In this document: positions 1 to 9,130 of the stretch, piece by piece | How the letters are laid out: each line of letters starts with the position of its first letter | Numbering within the stretch: position 1 is the stretch's first letter | Source of the DNA: Tetraselmis striata | Lineage: Eukaryota > Chlorophyta > Chlorodendrophyceae > Chlorodendrales > Chlorodendraceae | Direction: 5' to 3' | DNA: 64,000 nt | NCBI GenBank assembly: GCA_006384855.1 | Contig: VCJN01002955.1 | Location: 590,754 to 654,753, forward strand | Translations under genes and position numbers: made by a program | The notes under the pieces: generated by a model | The model's database searches: none | The model's input: only the letters and a program-made list of their open reading frames with translations | Told to the model about the DNA's origin: nothing

Positions 1-242
1 TTGTTGTTGGATTTCTCCGGATCGGATTCCCTGAGAACTTCGGATGTGGTGGTGACGAACCCGACAGGACATAATACCGAAAGACACGCATTGTAGGCAT
101 AGCTGGATACCACATACTCAGACGATACCGGAGACGGCAGTTTGCTGAAGTTAATCTTGTAAATTCCGTTGGTGTGCGCGCTGGAACGCCATTCCTGCGC
201 CGGGGGGCGAAAGATGGGGTATATGTCTTTCACGTCTCTCAT
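1..242 (-). CDS. Partial hypothetical protein, N-terminal 80 residues
   Basis: Reading the minus strand from the ATG at 242 gives an open frame of 80 codons with no stop that runs off the left edge of the window, so only the N-terminus is present. It begins MRDVKDIYPIFRPP and contains a serine- and tyrosine-rich stretch (about residues 36-55). Composition is protein-like and there is no competing frame. I do not recognise the family. The ATG lies about 60 nt from a mariner-type terminal relic that would be upstream of it. Confidence 0.6.
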   Translation of the reverse strand, partial: MRDVKDIYPIFRPPAQEWRSSAHTNGIYKINFSKLPSPVSSEYVVSSYAYNACLSVLCPVGFVTTTSEVLRESDPEKSNN

Positions 243-308
243 CGTGGTATGTGCGGTGGTGTGTTGTGGTGTGTTGTGGTGTGATTCGTCGGATGCGGTG
301 AAGTATTC

Positions 309-346
309 ATTTTTTCTCATTCCCAGAAAAAAAAGAAAACAGTTTA
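309..346 (-). repeat. Mariner-type terminal inverted repeat relic
   Basis: On the minus strand this reads as a degenerate version of the outer end of the transposons at 30.4 and 50.1 kb: TGTAAACTGTTTTC, then a T-rich stretch and TTCTGGGA. No transposase is attached, so it is a solo end or a MITE arm. Confidence 0.45.
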
Positions 347-455
347 CATTTTCATATGCATTCGGCGGTTATTGATTGGATAGCTGCTGTTTATTCGATG
401 CGCCCGTCGTTGATACGCAGCACACGGGGCGCGTCGCTGTGCTGCGTTAGGGTTT

Positions 456-515
456 TTCATTCTTTTCATTCTTTTCGTTCTTTTCGTTCTTTTCGTTCTT
501 TTCAATCCTTTCATT
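456..515 (+). repeat. Short tandem repeat, TTCTTTTC-type
   Basis: Roughly six copies of a 9-10 nt pyrimidine unit (TTTTCATTC / TTTTCGTTC) lie in the gap between the first two genes. The segment is bounded by two copies of TTTTCATATGCATTCGGCG (350-368 and 513-531), a direct repeat that suggests expansion or slippage. No coding frame here is convincing. Confidence 0.6.
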
Positions 516-714
516 TTCATATGCATTCGGCGCAGATCGCCGCGGCTCACGTGTATGAAACGGGTTGGAGTCGCACCGGATCGCTCACACCACGACCGCC
601 CTCACAGATAGACGCACCCGCACACCCACGCAACCACCTCAAACGCCGCCGAGACCGCCCTTCCGCTGCCCGAACGGTCCGCCGCCCCTTCCGCTCCCGA
701 CCGGACCAGACCCG

Positions 715-1659
715 ATGGAGTTCCCGCGCCCGTTCACGTTCCTGTGTCCGCCCCGCCCCGCGGCCGCGGCCTCCCGCGAGCCGTCGCCTCCCCTCCCGGA
801 CATGGCGTTCGCGGAGATGCTGGTGAACCGCGTGTCCGAGCTGGAGACCCGCCTGGACGTGTTGCGGCGCGAACGCGATCTGGAGGCGCACCGTCCCGGC
901 CGCCTCGCGCGCGTGGTGGACGGGACGGTCTTCGTGCTGGATCCTGGTTTCCACCACATACTCTTCGACAGCGCGGGCGCCCTCCAAACGCCGTTCCTGG
1001 TGGTGTCCCTGGACCATATGCAGTTCCACCGCGAGGAGCCCCCGCCCTTCGACGCCGCCAAGTTCGAGAGGGTACTTCCGCACTGGAAACCCGTGATCGA
1101 CGCCGTCGCGGCCCTGGGGAGCGAGTACATGTCCTCGCCCGCGAACGTCCCGAAGGCCGTCGCGGACGCGTTGTACGACCGCGGCGGCACGCCGTTCGAC
1201 GGCTATAGCCAGCTGGAAGCGGCGTACACTTTGGCTTCGCACCCCGAGATGGAGATCTACGATGACGACATCCTCGTGCTCCGGCGTGGGCCCGGCCTCG
1301 AGGGGCTGTCGCAGCTTATCGACGCCCTGCAGCGCGTCCTCTCTGACGTGTGCGGCCGGCGCGTCTCGCATCTGTACGCCGAGATCTTCTCCGCGGGCAG
1401 GTTCCCGCAGAGCGTCAGGAGAATCACTTCAAACGCGCAGAACACGCGCGTGACTCCGGCGGTCCAGAAGGAAGTCTCGGAGTGGTCGCAGCAGAAGGCG
1501 ATTGCCGTGCTGCAGGACGACGCGCGCAACGAAACGCCGTACCATCTGAGCCCCGCGCAGGTCGACGAGATCGTTAAGTTTCACCGCCTCGAGAAGGTTG
1601 TGCATCCCAAACCCGAGAAAAGTTGCCAGGAAACCTGCCTGTACCGCCCGATCGCGTGA
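715..1659 (+). CDS. Hypothetical protein, 314 aa
   Basis: Start is the first ATG (715); the open frame extends further 5' only through non-ATG codons. The N-terminus is proline/alanine-rich (residues 1-28). After MAFAEMLVNRVSEL a short coiled coil (about 30-55, SELETRLDVLRRERDLE) leads into a mixed globular region ending with a helical segment around PAVQKEVSEWSQQKAIAVL. No catalytic motif or membrane segment was recognised. GC-rich third positions match the neighbouring virus-like genes. Function unknown. Confidence 0.75.
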   Translation: MEFPRPFTFLCPPRPAAAASREPSPPLPDMAFAEMLVNRVSELETRLDVLRRERDLEAHRPGRLARVVDGTVFVLDPGFHHILFDSAGALQTPFLVVSLDHMQFHREEPPPFDAAKFERVLPHWKPVIDAVAALGSEYMSSPANVPKAVADALYDRGGTPFDGYSQLEAAYTLASHPEMEIYDDDILVLRRGPGLEGLSQLIDALQRVLSDVCGRRVSHLYAEIFSAGRFPQSVRRITSNAQNTRVTPAVQKEVSEWSQQKAIAVLQDDARNETPYHLSPAQVDEIVKFHRLEKVVHPKPEKSCQETCLYRPIA

Positions 1660-2073
1660 ACCGATCTGTTCTGTAAAAAATCAAATCAAAACAAAACAAA
1701 ACAAAACAAAACGAAACCTTGCCAAACCTTGCCAAACCTTTGCATCAGGGAGTAGAGTGTACTCAAGGCTTCACAGTCCGAATCCCGGGCGTTGAGCCGG
1801 AAAGCAAATCGCAAAGTGGCGCCGCAACCGGACGGGGTCGCATGTATTTCATATATTTCGGTACCGTACCTGTAGCTTCACTTACTGTACCTCCGTTCGT
1901 TCGGGATCCGGTCGGGGGTTCCGGAACCCCGTTCGAAAAAAAAAACTGAACTCGACATACCGGGTTAATTTCAACGCAGCTACGGTTCCCCTCCGACCAA
2001 GCGACAAACCGTCCATTCGTCAATTCGACAGCCAACAGCCAACAGCCGACCAGCCGACCAGCCGACAATCACA
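1660..2073. other. Intergenic region with simple repeats
   Basis: No credible gene. It holds a (CAAAA)n run near 1683-1712, a short CCTTGCCAAA tandem repeat (1717-1740) and, just before the next gene, a (CAGCCAA/CAGCCGAC)n repeat at about 2030-2066. The last is probably the 5' untranslated leader of the gene at 2074. Confidence 0.6.
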
Positions 2074-2847
2074 ATGGCGCGCCCGGTATCGCCCCCGTCC
2101 GATGGTATGAAAACCCACCTCAGCACCGAAGAGGCGGAGAGCCTCGCGGTCGAATTTCTGACCGAATGTCTTGGCACCGCCGCCGACGCGCCCTCCGGTG
2201 AGACGCCTCTCCTCTCCGATGAGGAGCTTCGTCGCTCCCAAAAACGCGCTCGCATCGAGGAGGAGATTCGCGTCAGCGACGAGTTTATGAAGTTTCACGC
2301 CCGGAGGGCGTATGAGGAGGTGGTCTACAGCACTGGACTCCGTGCCCGTCTCGATGAACTTGATGTACTCGACAAGTCCGAGAGTAACGACAGTCCGAGA
2401 GTAACGTATGAGGAGGTGCATGGTCCCGACAATAAGGTCATCATGGTTAACACCAGAAAATTCGGGCACTGTTTCACGGTTGGTGCATGGAAGTTCTGTG
2501 TCCCAGACGGGTTCTGTGTCACAGTTGAGCTTGACGACATTCGTCACACAATTCGCGCGCCGCTGATGGAGTCGATCCGGAAAATCCTTGTTGAGTACGA
2601 GTCTCAGAGACAGGTTGCAAGGAACCCCTTCAAGGTTGATCACACCACCGGAGGAACTGGTCAGTACGTTAAGGAAGTGGTAGGTGAAGACAAGCGTTTC
2701 ATGTACAGCGTTCTTGGATACAAGTGCGACGCGCTGGATTACGAGGCGGAGAATGGTCCGAATACAGACTCCTACAAGAAACTGAAGCAGCTGTACTTGA
2801 GTTGCAGCACCGAGATGACCGTAAACCCGGACTGCAGGTGCCACTAA
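2074..2847 (+). CDS. Hypothetical protein, 257 aa
   Basis: Clear ATG start (MARPVSPPSDG) and full-length frame. Residues 1-90 are acidic and charged; residues 110-190 look globular, with alternating beta-like hydrophobic patterns (KVIMVNTRKFGHCFTV, WKFCVPDGFCVTVEL). The C-terminus is cysteine-containing (LSCSTEMTVNPDCRCH). No membrane segment and no motif I can assign. It is followed by (GTCA/GTCG)n repeats and converges on the WD40 gene. Confidence 0.7.
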   Translation: MARPVSPPSDGMKTHLSTEEAESLAVEFLTECLGTAADAPSGETPLLSDEELRRSQKRARIEEEIRVSDEFMKFHARRAYEEVVYSTGLRARLDELDVLDKSESNDSPRVTYEEVHGPDNKVIMVNTRKFGHCFTVGAWKFCVPDGFCVTVELDDIRHTIRAPLMESIRKILVEYESQRQVARNPFKVDHTTGGTGQYVKEVVGEDKRFMYSVLGYKCDALDYEAENGPNTDSYKKLKQLYLSCSTEMTVNPDCRCH

Positions 2848-2888
2848 GTCAGTCAGTCAGTCGGTCGGTCGGTCAAACAGTCGGTCAG

Positions 2889-5717
2889 TCAGTCGGTCAG
2901 TAACTCGGTTTCTGTCCGAGTCCGAGCCTCGGACCCGCGGAGGTGGGAGATCCGAAGCTCCGTTCCCAGGGACGCGTTCCCGCATAGAGCGATAGGCCCC
3001 GCTCTGTGGTCTGCTTTTACCCGTTTGGCGGGCGATAGCTCGCCGCCCGCGCCCTTCCGGTGGACGGCGACCGTCCCGTCGGTCATGGCGACTGCGACGG
3101 CGCGCTCCCCGACGACGAGGTCGCTCACCTCGGTCTTCATGGCGACGGTTTTTTGTGCTTGCGCGATGTACCCGTCGGCGGCGTACTTCCAGACGGCGAT
3201 GTCGAGCGACCCGTGGACGGTCCAGAGCTCGTCCCGGAAGCTGCGGATGGCGGTGACGGATTTCAGGCCGTCGCCATGAAGGCCGTACCTGATGGGCGGG
3301 AGGCTGGCGCCCTCGTCCATGTCGAAGACGCCCAGTTCGCCGTCGGTGACCCCCGGGTAGACCAGCTTGTTGCCGAAGGCGCAGATGTTGGCGTCCAGGG
3401 AGTACCCGTCCATGGAGAACACGTCCACGGTCGTGCAGGACGTGTACTCCCTGGACGCCTCCTGGCCCTGGCCCCGGCCCCGGCCCTGATCCGCGCCCGC
3501 GGGCGCGTTCGCATCCTGGACCGCGGGCGCGGGCGCGGGCGCGGGCGCGACCCTGACGATTTTGTTTTTTCGGTACTTGGCGTACCGCGTTTCGGGGCTG
3601 AACGCCTGGACGTAGAGCGCGCCCTTGTAGACGAAACACGACCCGACGGTCCCGTCGACGGCGACGGTCCCCTCGATGGCTCCGGCGCGCGACACTTTGT
3701 GGACCGCGTCGCGCGACCCCACGAAGAAACCGTCCGGCGCGCCGACCGCGTAGGTCGCGGGGCCGGGGAGGAATAGCTTGGTTCCGGCTGCGGTCCCGGT
3801 CCCGGTCCCGCCCCACGCGGCGGAATCGGAGGCGGAGGCGGAGGCGGAGGCGGAGGCGGAGGCGCAGGAGGAGCCGCCTTGGGCGTCTGGGGCACCCAGG
3901 ACGGCTCCTCCGCCGCCGCGGCGCGTCTCGGCGGGGACGACCGTGAGGAACCGGGACCCCCGTTTGCCGACGAGCATTGCGTCGGAGTCCGCGCGGCCGG
4001 TGCACGAGCGCGCCAGGAGCGGGGTGGCGGGGCTGAGGGAGTCGTGGAAGTCGTGGAAGTCGACGGGCAGGCCGCGGCCCTTCTCGGACGAGCCGCGGCG
4101 GTGCATGTCATCGTACCAGGCGATGGACCCGTCGCTGAACCCGACGTAGACGTGGCGCCCGCCGTCGAGGCCGTCGAGGACGCACACGCTGGTGGGGTGC
4201 ACCTTGGCGCTCCCGGTGTGCAGGGGGAGGGTGTGCAGGACCCTGGCGTTTTTGACGTGCACGACGACGAGGCGGCTGTTGGTGTGGCGGCCGGACATGA
4301 TATAGTCGGAAACGATGACGTACAGCTTCCCGTCCAGGATTTGCATGTCGTGGACCTCGGCGAAGAACCTGAGGCCGATGGGCAGTTGGCAGACCTCGAC
4401 GATTTCCAGGGCGCGGTTCTGCGACCACACCTTCAGCACGTTGTTCGCGTAGGTGGCGATTAGCCGGTCGGCGGTGACGCGCTCGATGCCGTGGTCGTGC
4501 GCGAGGGCGATTTCCTGGGTCTGGACCCCGGTGGCGATGTCCCACGACTTGATGGCGCGGTCCTTGCCGGTTGTGAACACGGTGGCCCCGACGAGGGAGA
4601 TCCCGGTGGTCCCCCCGACGTGGCCGTAGAGCTTGGTGACGACCGCGTCGCGCTCGATGTCGTAGACGGCGACGTTCTGCGTGGGCGCGTTGGTCGCGGT
4701 CACGAGCGTAGCGCGGTCCGCGAAGAAAACCGCCTTGACCGGCGCGTCGTGCTCGATGGTCTTCACGAGCGCGCCGTCCATGACGTTCCAGACCCTCACC
4801 GTGGCGTCGTCGGAGGCGGTCGCGACGAACTCGCTGTCGCACGCGACGTCGTTGATCGCGGCGGTGTGCCCGATGAGGACCGCCTTGAGGAGCGGCGTCG
4901 CGTCGGGCTGCAGGTGGAACACCTTGGCGGCGCGGTCGGCCGAGGCGGTGACGAGGTGGCCGCGGTGTCGGGCCATGCACGTGATCTCGGCGGCGTGCGC
5001 GTTGACGAGGACGGTGGCGATCCCCTCGGTCCCCGCCACCCAATCCCGGAGCGTCCTGTCCCGGACGGCGTCGTTCAGCGCGAGGGCGTCCACCGTGTCG
5101 GCCTCCGCGAGGGTCCCGGCGGCGTACTCGCAGAGGCGCGCGACGCCCTCGCGCTGGACGGCGCCGCCCGGCCCCGAAACCGCGTAGACCAGCGCGGCGA
5201 CGAACTCCGCGACGGGGGCCCGCTGGTCGTTTCCGAAGTTGGCCGTCCAGAACCGTTTGAGGTCGGCGGTGCGGAACTGGTTCAGGAAGTGCCCCCCCGA
5301 TATCTGGTACAGCGCGCGCGCCTGGTTGGACTGGATCTGCAGGTCCAGGAGCGTGATGTCGCCGCTGAGGTCCGCCTCCAGCCGCTTGAGCTGCGTGAGG
5401 ATCCGCTTGGCCCCCATGCCGCACAGGGGCGCGCCGACCACCCAGAGCTTGGCGTAGGGGACCCCGCACAGCGTCCGGCGGTACATCGCGTGGAAGTCCC
5501 CGAGCTTCTCCTCGATGGCCGCGAGCGTGCCGAGGAGCTGCGCGACCATCGCCTCCTGCAGCGGGTTCTCCTGGTTGATGCGACGCTCCACGAAGTCGAG
5601 CATGACGGCGAGCGCGCCCGTGAGGCCGCCGAGCGCGTGGAACATGGCGGCGTTGATCGATTTTATGGCTAGGATGTTCGACAGAACCGCGCTTCCCTGG
5701 TCCACGACGACGTCCAT
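2889..5717 (-). CDS. WD40 beta-propeller protein, 942 aa
   Basis: Residues 1-230 form an alpha-helical N-terminal domain (MDVVVDQGSAVLSNILAIKS start). From about residue 240 to 560 there are repeated WD-type blades, for example GHTAAINDVACDSEF followed by ATASDDATVRVWNV, and TGKDRAIKSWDI. A second set of more degenerate blades lies at about 670-930, separated by a low-complexity linker with an alternating Ser-Ala run and a Pro-Ala run encoded by DNA repeats near 3831-3860 and 3528-3548. WD40 proteins are scaffolds; a helical N-terminus plus two propellers suggests a binding platform, but the partner is unknown. The ATG at 5717 lies 10 nt from a palindromic MITE end. Confidence 0.85.
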   Translation of the reverse strand: MDVVVDQGSAVLSNILAIKSINAAMFHALGGLTGALAVMLDFVERRINQENPLQEAMVAQLLGTLAAIEEKLGDFHAMYRRTLCGVPYAKLWVVGAPLCGMGAKRILTQLKRLEADLSGDITLLDLQIQSNQARALYQISGGHFLNQFRTADLKRFWTANFGNDQRAPVAEFVAALVYAVSGPGGAVQREGVARLCEYAAGTLAEADTVDALALNDAVRDRTLRDWVAGTEGIATVLVNAHAAEITCMARHRGHLVTASADRAAKVFHLQPDATPLLKAVLIGHTAAINDVACDSEFVATASDDATVRVWNVMDGALVKTIEHDAPVKAVFFADRATLVTATNAPTQNVAVYDIERDAVVTKLYGHVGGTTGISLVGATVFTTGKDRAIKSWDIATGVQTQEIALAHDHGIERVTADRLIATYANNVLKVWSQNRALEIVEVCQLPIGLRFFAEVHDMQILDGKLYVIVSDYIMSGRHTNSRLVVVHVKNARVLHTLPLHTGSAKVHPTSVCVLDGLDGGRHVYVGFSDGSIAWYDDMHRRGSSEKGRGLPVDFHDFHDSLSPATPLLARSCTGRADSDAMLVGKRGSRFLTVVPAETRRGGGGAVLGAPDAQGGSSCASASASASASASDSAAWGGTGTGTAAGTKLFLPGPATYAVGAPDGFFVGSRDAVHKVSRAGAIEGTVAVDGTVGSCFVYKGALYVQAFSPETRYAKYRKNKIVRVAPAPAPAPAVQDANAPAGADQGRGRGQGQEASREYTSCTTVDVFSMDGYSLDANICAFGNKLVYPGVTDGELGVFDMDEGASLPPIRYGLHGDGLKSVTAIRSFRDELWTVHGSLDIAVWKYAADGYIAQAQKTVAMKTEVSDLVVGERAVAVAMTDGTVAVHRKGAGGELSPAKRVKADHRAGPIALCGNASLGTELRISHLRGSEARTRTETELLTD

Positions 5718-5727
5718 GTACGACTGA

Positions 5728-5776
5728 CTATAGTTCTATTCAACATATTTTGAAACAGTGGATGTATCCACAAAGT
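5728..5776 (+). repeat. MITE end, CTATAGTTCTATTCAA family
   Basis: About 49 nt that match 61234-61282 with only a few differences (CTATAGTTCTATTCAA, then TTTTGAAACAGT, then ATGTATCCACAAAG). It lies just upstream of the WD40 start codon and may form part of its promoter. The outer 9 nt are shared with the perfect palindrome at 63258-63295. Confidence 0.7.
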
Positions 5777-5910
5777 TTTTTCACCCGTGATAAAACACGT
5801 AACTGTTACCTGCATATGCTTCGGTACGTCTCCAGCTTGTGCACCGACACCCTGGATATCAGGGACATGAAAGAAGCTTAAGACATGTTTCTTATATGTA
5901 AAAAGTTTTT

Positions 5911-6291
5911 TTACAGACCGGCGATGTATTCGGCCGCGTCCTGTTCGCGACTGAACACCTGGATGGGTTTGGAGAACTTCATGGCGCTGACTGCGAGGGA
6001 CGCCATGGTGCACTGCATGCCCGTGAGGATGATCGCGGTTCCCACGAGGTTCGTGGCGACCAGCCTGCGGTCCGAGAGAAGGTCCACGAGAGCGGCGATG
6101 TGGTCCGACGCGACCTCCTCGCCCGCGGAGTTCAGGATTAGTTTCAGCGGGGTTTCCGTCTGCGCGAAGGTCTCCATGATGACATCGAGGATATCCGCGA
6201 ACGCGTCCTCGGTGCACCCCCCGTCGTGGATTCTGAGCTGCACGATACCCCCCCGAACGGCGACGGATCCGGCGGCGTTGGAGAAAACCAT
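5911..6291 (-). CDS. STAS-like protein, 126 aa
   Basis: ATG at 6291. The pattern is that of a small alpha/beta domain: a beta strand (GGIVQLRIHDG), GCTEDAFADILDVIMETF helix, central strand (PLKLILNSAG), then helix and strand pairs ending in a hydrophobic segment with IILTGMQCTMASLAV. The layout resembles STAS/SpoIIAA-like folds, and the protein aligns by eye with the gene at 56595-57092 (G-x-TED, T-x-x-P, xxKIxxN, ELIS-like positions). No phosphorylatable serine motif is certain, so the fold call is an inference. It sits between the WD40 gene and the recombinase, all on the minus strand. Confidence 0.6.
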   Translation of the reverse strand: MVFSNAAGSVAVRGGIVQLRIHDGGCTEDAFADILDVIMETFAQTETPLKLILNSAGEEVASDHIAALVDLLSDRRLVATNLVGTAIILTGMQCTMASLAVSAMKFSKPIQVFSREQDAAEYIAGL

Positions 6292-6328
6292 GTTTGTTGT
6301 TGACTGTCGCGATATTTCTCGAGGCGGT

Positions 6329-7543
6329 TTATCGGCGACCCAGTTTCTGTCGCAGCGCCGCCTTCTGCGACTCCGTCAGTTTGGCGAGGATGCTGTCGGT
6401 TACGTCCTTTTTCTCGGTCACCAGGATGGACGAGACCTCGGCGTCCGTCAGTTGGTCGAACCCGATCTCCTCCCCGCCCACGCGGATTACCATCGCGTCG
6501 CCGGAGGCCGAGCCGTTGCCGTTGCCGTTGCCAACGCCTCCGCCCGAGCCGCCGCCCGAGTCGCCGCCCGAGCCGCCGCCCTGCACGACCTGGTACTTCA
6601 TGGACTGGATCACGGAGTGGCCCATGATCTCGGCGACCTTCCTGCGCTCCGCGAAGGTGAGTTTTTGGTCGGCGAGCCAGGTGGTGTACGCGCGCCGGAT
6701 GCTCGTGACGTCGATCGGTTTGCCCACCAGCTCCGCCATGGACCGGTTCACGAGAACCGAGAACGCGTTCGTGTCGCGCGTCGAGTGCGTGTACGGCTTA
6801 TTGGTTCCCTTGACGAAGAGCCACTGTCGCGGTTCGAGGTCCAGGGACGTCTTCAGGATATCGATGACCTCGACCGGGAGCTTGGACTCGACTCGGCCGT
6901 ACGTGTGGGAGGTCTTGTACTCCGTGAGAACCAGCGTGTGCGACGGCAGGACGATGTGGTTGTTGTCGTGCGTCTTCTTGGTCTTGTACAGACGAATACA
7001 CCCGTAGTCCTGTCGAACCGGGGGGTGGAGCGAGTACAGGCTAAGGATCAACAGGCGTTTTACGAACAGTTTCCACTGCGCGTCCGACATGGTTCGGGTC
7101 CCCCGTTCCCGCCGGAACGCATCGTAGTGCGTCCGGAACACCTTCTGGAGGTCGGGTATCTCCATGTACTTTTTGGTTTGCGCGCTGGTGAGCTTGTTTT
7201 CCTCGCGACCCTTTTCGTAGAGGTCCGCGACCTCCTTCTGGATATCCGCCCACTTCTTGGACACCGGCGCGTACTCCGGGGTTTGGAACCGCGGCATTCT
7301 TCCGAATAGCATGTTTAGCGCGCTGAGTTGCGCGAACCGAGTGTGGATGTTGTCGTTATCCGCGATCGCCTTGGAGGTGCCCTTCACGTCCTTGACCATG
7401 GCGTCGAAATCCGCGCTGCCGGAGTTGCGGAACAGCGTTCGCAGGTTGGACTTGTACGTTTTCTTCGAGTGGTCCGACAGGGGTTTTCCCGTGCGCTGGG
7501 ACACCGCGGTGTCGATTGCCTCGGTAACGTAAGGCGGCAACAT
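6329..7543 (-). CDS. Tyrosine recombinase / integrase, 404 aa
   Basis: Catalyses strand exchange between specific DNA sites. Counting from the ATG at 7543, the catalytic set is visible: Arg177 in HPPVRQDYGCIRL, Arg283 in TSIRRAYTTW, His309 in EIMGHS and the nucleophile Tyr317 in SMKYQV. Residues 15-140 are a helical SAM-like core-binding domain (SKKTYKSNLRTLF). The PPVRQDY form of the first motif resembles eukaryotic and virophage (Crypton-like) recombinases more than phage integrases. A Gly/Ser/Asn-rich linker follows the Tyr and leads to a short charged tail. A second in-frame ATG lies upstream at 7603, but the AT-rich TATA-like stretch just upstream favours 7543. A 41-bp direct repeat lies about 90 nt upstream. 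Confidence 0.9.
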   Translation of the reverse strand: MLPPYVTEAIDTAVSQRTGKPLSDHSKKTYKSNLRTLFRNSGSADFDAMVKDVKGTSKAIADNDNIHTRFAQLSALNMLFGRMPRFQTPEYAPVSKKWADIQKEVADLYEKGREENKLTSAQTKKYMEIPDLQKVFRTHYDAFRRERGTRTMSDAQWKLFVKRLLILSLYSLHPPVRQDYGCIRLYKTKKTHDNNHIVLPSHTLVLTEYKTSHTYGRVESKLPVEVIDILKTSLDLEPRQWLFVKGTNKPYTHSTRDTNAFSVLVNRSMAELVGKPIDVTSIRRAYTTWLADQKLTFAERRKVAEIMGHSVIQSMKYQVVQGGGSGGDSGGGSGGGVGNGNGNGSASGDAMVIRVGGEEIGFDQLTDAEVSSILVTEKKDVTDSILAKLTESQKAALRQKLGRR

Positions 7544-7633
7544 CGACGTATGTATTTCTGTACATGTATCTTCACAAATATATTTATGCCGTAAAATACA
7601 CATCGATGACGTCACAGAAAAAATCACGCGTAA

Positions 7634-7728
7634 TCGATGAGTCAACCTCGTTTCTTACACCCTGTTCCGCGTAGTCGATGTGTCAACCTCGTTTCTTACA
7701 CCCTGTTCCGCGTTATCGATGAGTCAGA
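7634..7728. repeat. 41-bp direct repeat upstream of the recombinase
   Basis: Two full copies of a 41-bp unit (starts 7634 and 7675) beginning TCGATGAGTCAACCTCG and ending TTCCGCGTA, followed by the first 12 nt of a third copy at 7716. Each unit starts with the palindrome ATCGAT or its one-base variant. Position next to a tyrosine recombinase makes a binding or recombination site possible, but not shown. Confidence 0.7.
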
Positions 7729-8068
7729 GTCAGGTTGTTACAGTACAGTATCCTGGATATCGCGGATAGGTGGATACAGTTGCTACCGTTTCGTACCGTT
7801 TCGTACCGTTTCTTACCGTTGCTACCACCGTGGCGCGATTCCCGATGCACTTTTCACAGCGAGATTTCGTATTTTGCAGATATGTATATGTAGATATGTA
7901 GGTGGCTCCCGCGGCGTGATTTCCGAGATTTCCGATAAATTTGATATAAAAGAAACGCCGGTGTCGGACAGCGGATAGTGTCGGTCCTTCCCCTCCCCTT
8001 TCTGTCGTTCATTCCCTCCCTCCCCTCCCCAGCCCGCCTGTAGCGGTACGGGTAGCGGTTATCTCGCA
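7729..8068. other. Intergenic region between recombinase and SET gene
   Basis: No credible gene. It contains a short tandem repeat TTTCGTACCG (about 7787-7820), an AT-rich stretch with TATGTATATGTAGATATG near 7880 and a TTTGATATAAAAG TATA-like element at about 7939, which is the likely promoter of the SET gene. Confidence 0.5.
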
Positions 8069-9115
8069 ATGGTTATCTCGCAGACGCAGGCCGTTTCAAG
8101 AGAGGTCAAGGCCCAGGCGTGCCGCGTGTCCGTGAGGGACGTCCACGCGCAAGAGGTGGCGGCCATGTGCAGGGTCATGGAGGACCTTGCGGCGGAGGGT
8201 CACGGACATCAGGCAGGTCACGTGCCTGTCCCGGGGTCAGCCCGACCCGCGTCAACACCAACGCCAACGCCAACGCCAACGCCAACGCCAACGCCAACGC
8301 CAACGCCGACAAGTCTACCTCAACCTCAACGTCAGCCTCAGCCTCAGCCTCAGCCTCAGCCTCAGCCTCCCACGGTCTCGCGCCCGCTCCCGGTCCTTCC
8401 CGACGACGTCGTCGGATCGATATTGGACTCTGTGGCCAAGACCGCGACGCGCCAAGAGATTCCCAACGTGCGTCTGGTGAACAAGTACCTGGCCGGGACA
8501 GTTACCCGCGTGTCGCCGCGCTGGCCCGTGCAGCCCCTGGTGCGAGTCGGACCGAGCGCGGTCCACGGGCAAGGGGTGTTTTCGTGCCGCGCCTTCGCGA
8601 CAAACGACGTTATCGGCAGGCACAAGGGGACCATTTTGGTGGGCAGACGCTTCCCCTCCGACATGGTCACGAACCCTCTCACGTTTCAGTTCAAGGGGTA
8701 CTTGGATATCGCCGGCGAAAAGGTGTGGCGCGTGATGGTCCCGCCCGCGGAGCAGCCCCCGCCGCTGATCCAGCCGTTTGACTTCGTGAACCACGCGTGC
8801 TGCAAACACGCGAACTGCATCTACATGGAGGTCACCTCCACGCACGCCCTGAACACGAAGGTGGTCGTGACAGGAGATTCCCTGGCGTCGGCGTCGCAGG
8901 CCATGAGACGGGATGTGATGCACACGGTCGCCAAGACCTCCGTCTACGTCTTCTGCGCTGCTCCCATAGCCGAGGGCGAGGAGCTCCTCACCAACTACGC
9001 ATGGTACAGGTTTGGGTGGATGGGTCCGGGCCAGAGCGTGCACTGTAGGCACCCGGAGTGCGCACGCAAGAGGAAACGGGATAGAGGCAACAAACCAGTT
9101 CCTTACACGGTCTAA
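8069..9115 (+). CDS. SET-domain protein (putative lysine methyltransferase), 348 aa
   Basis: SET proteins transfer methyl from S-adenosylmethionine to lysine, often on histones. After a helical N-terminus and low-complexity Pro-Thr and Pro-Gln runs (about 60-108, from GCCAAC and CTCAGC codon repeats), the SET domain covers about 155-335. Its opening HGQGVFSCRAF matches the G-x-G cofactor motif; FVNHACCKHANC is the NHxC-type pseudoknot motif; and IAEGEELLTNYAWY is the ELxxxY motif. A cysteine-containing tail (HCRHPECARKRKRD) resembles a post-SET region with nuclear-localising basic residues. An F-box-like or helical segment (PDDVVGSILDSVAK) precedes it. Substrate unknown; histone methylation of the host is a reasonable but unproven guess. 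Confidence 0.85.
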   Translation: MVISQTQAVSREVKAQACRVSVRDVHAQEVAAMCRVMEDLAAEGHGHQAGHVPVPGSARPASTPTPTPTPTPTPTPTPTPTSLPQPQRQPQPQPQPQPQPPTVSRPLPVLPDDVVGSILDSVAKTATRQEIPNVRLVNKYLAGTVTRVSPRWPVQPLVRVGPSAVHGQGVFSCRAFATNDVIGRHKGTILVGRRFPSDMVTNPLTFQFKGYLDIAGEKVWRVMVPPAEQPPPLIQPFDFVNHACCKHANCIYMEVTSTHALNTKVVVTGDSLASASQAMRRDVMHTVAKTSVYVFCAAPIAEGEELLTNYAWYRFGWMGPGQSVHCRHPECARKRKRDRGNKPVPYTV

Positions 9116-9130
9116 AATTCACTGTTAAAA

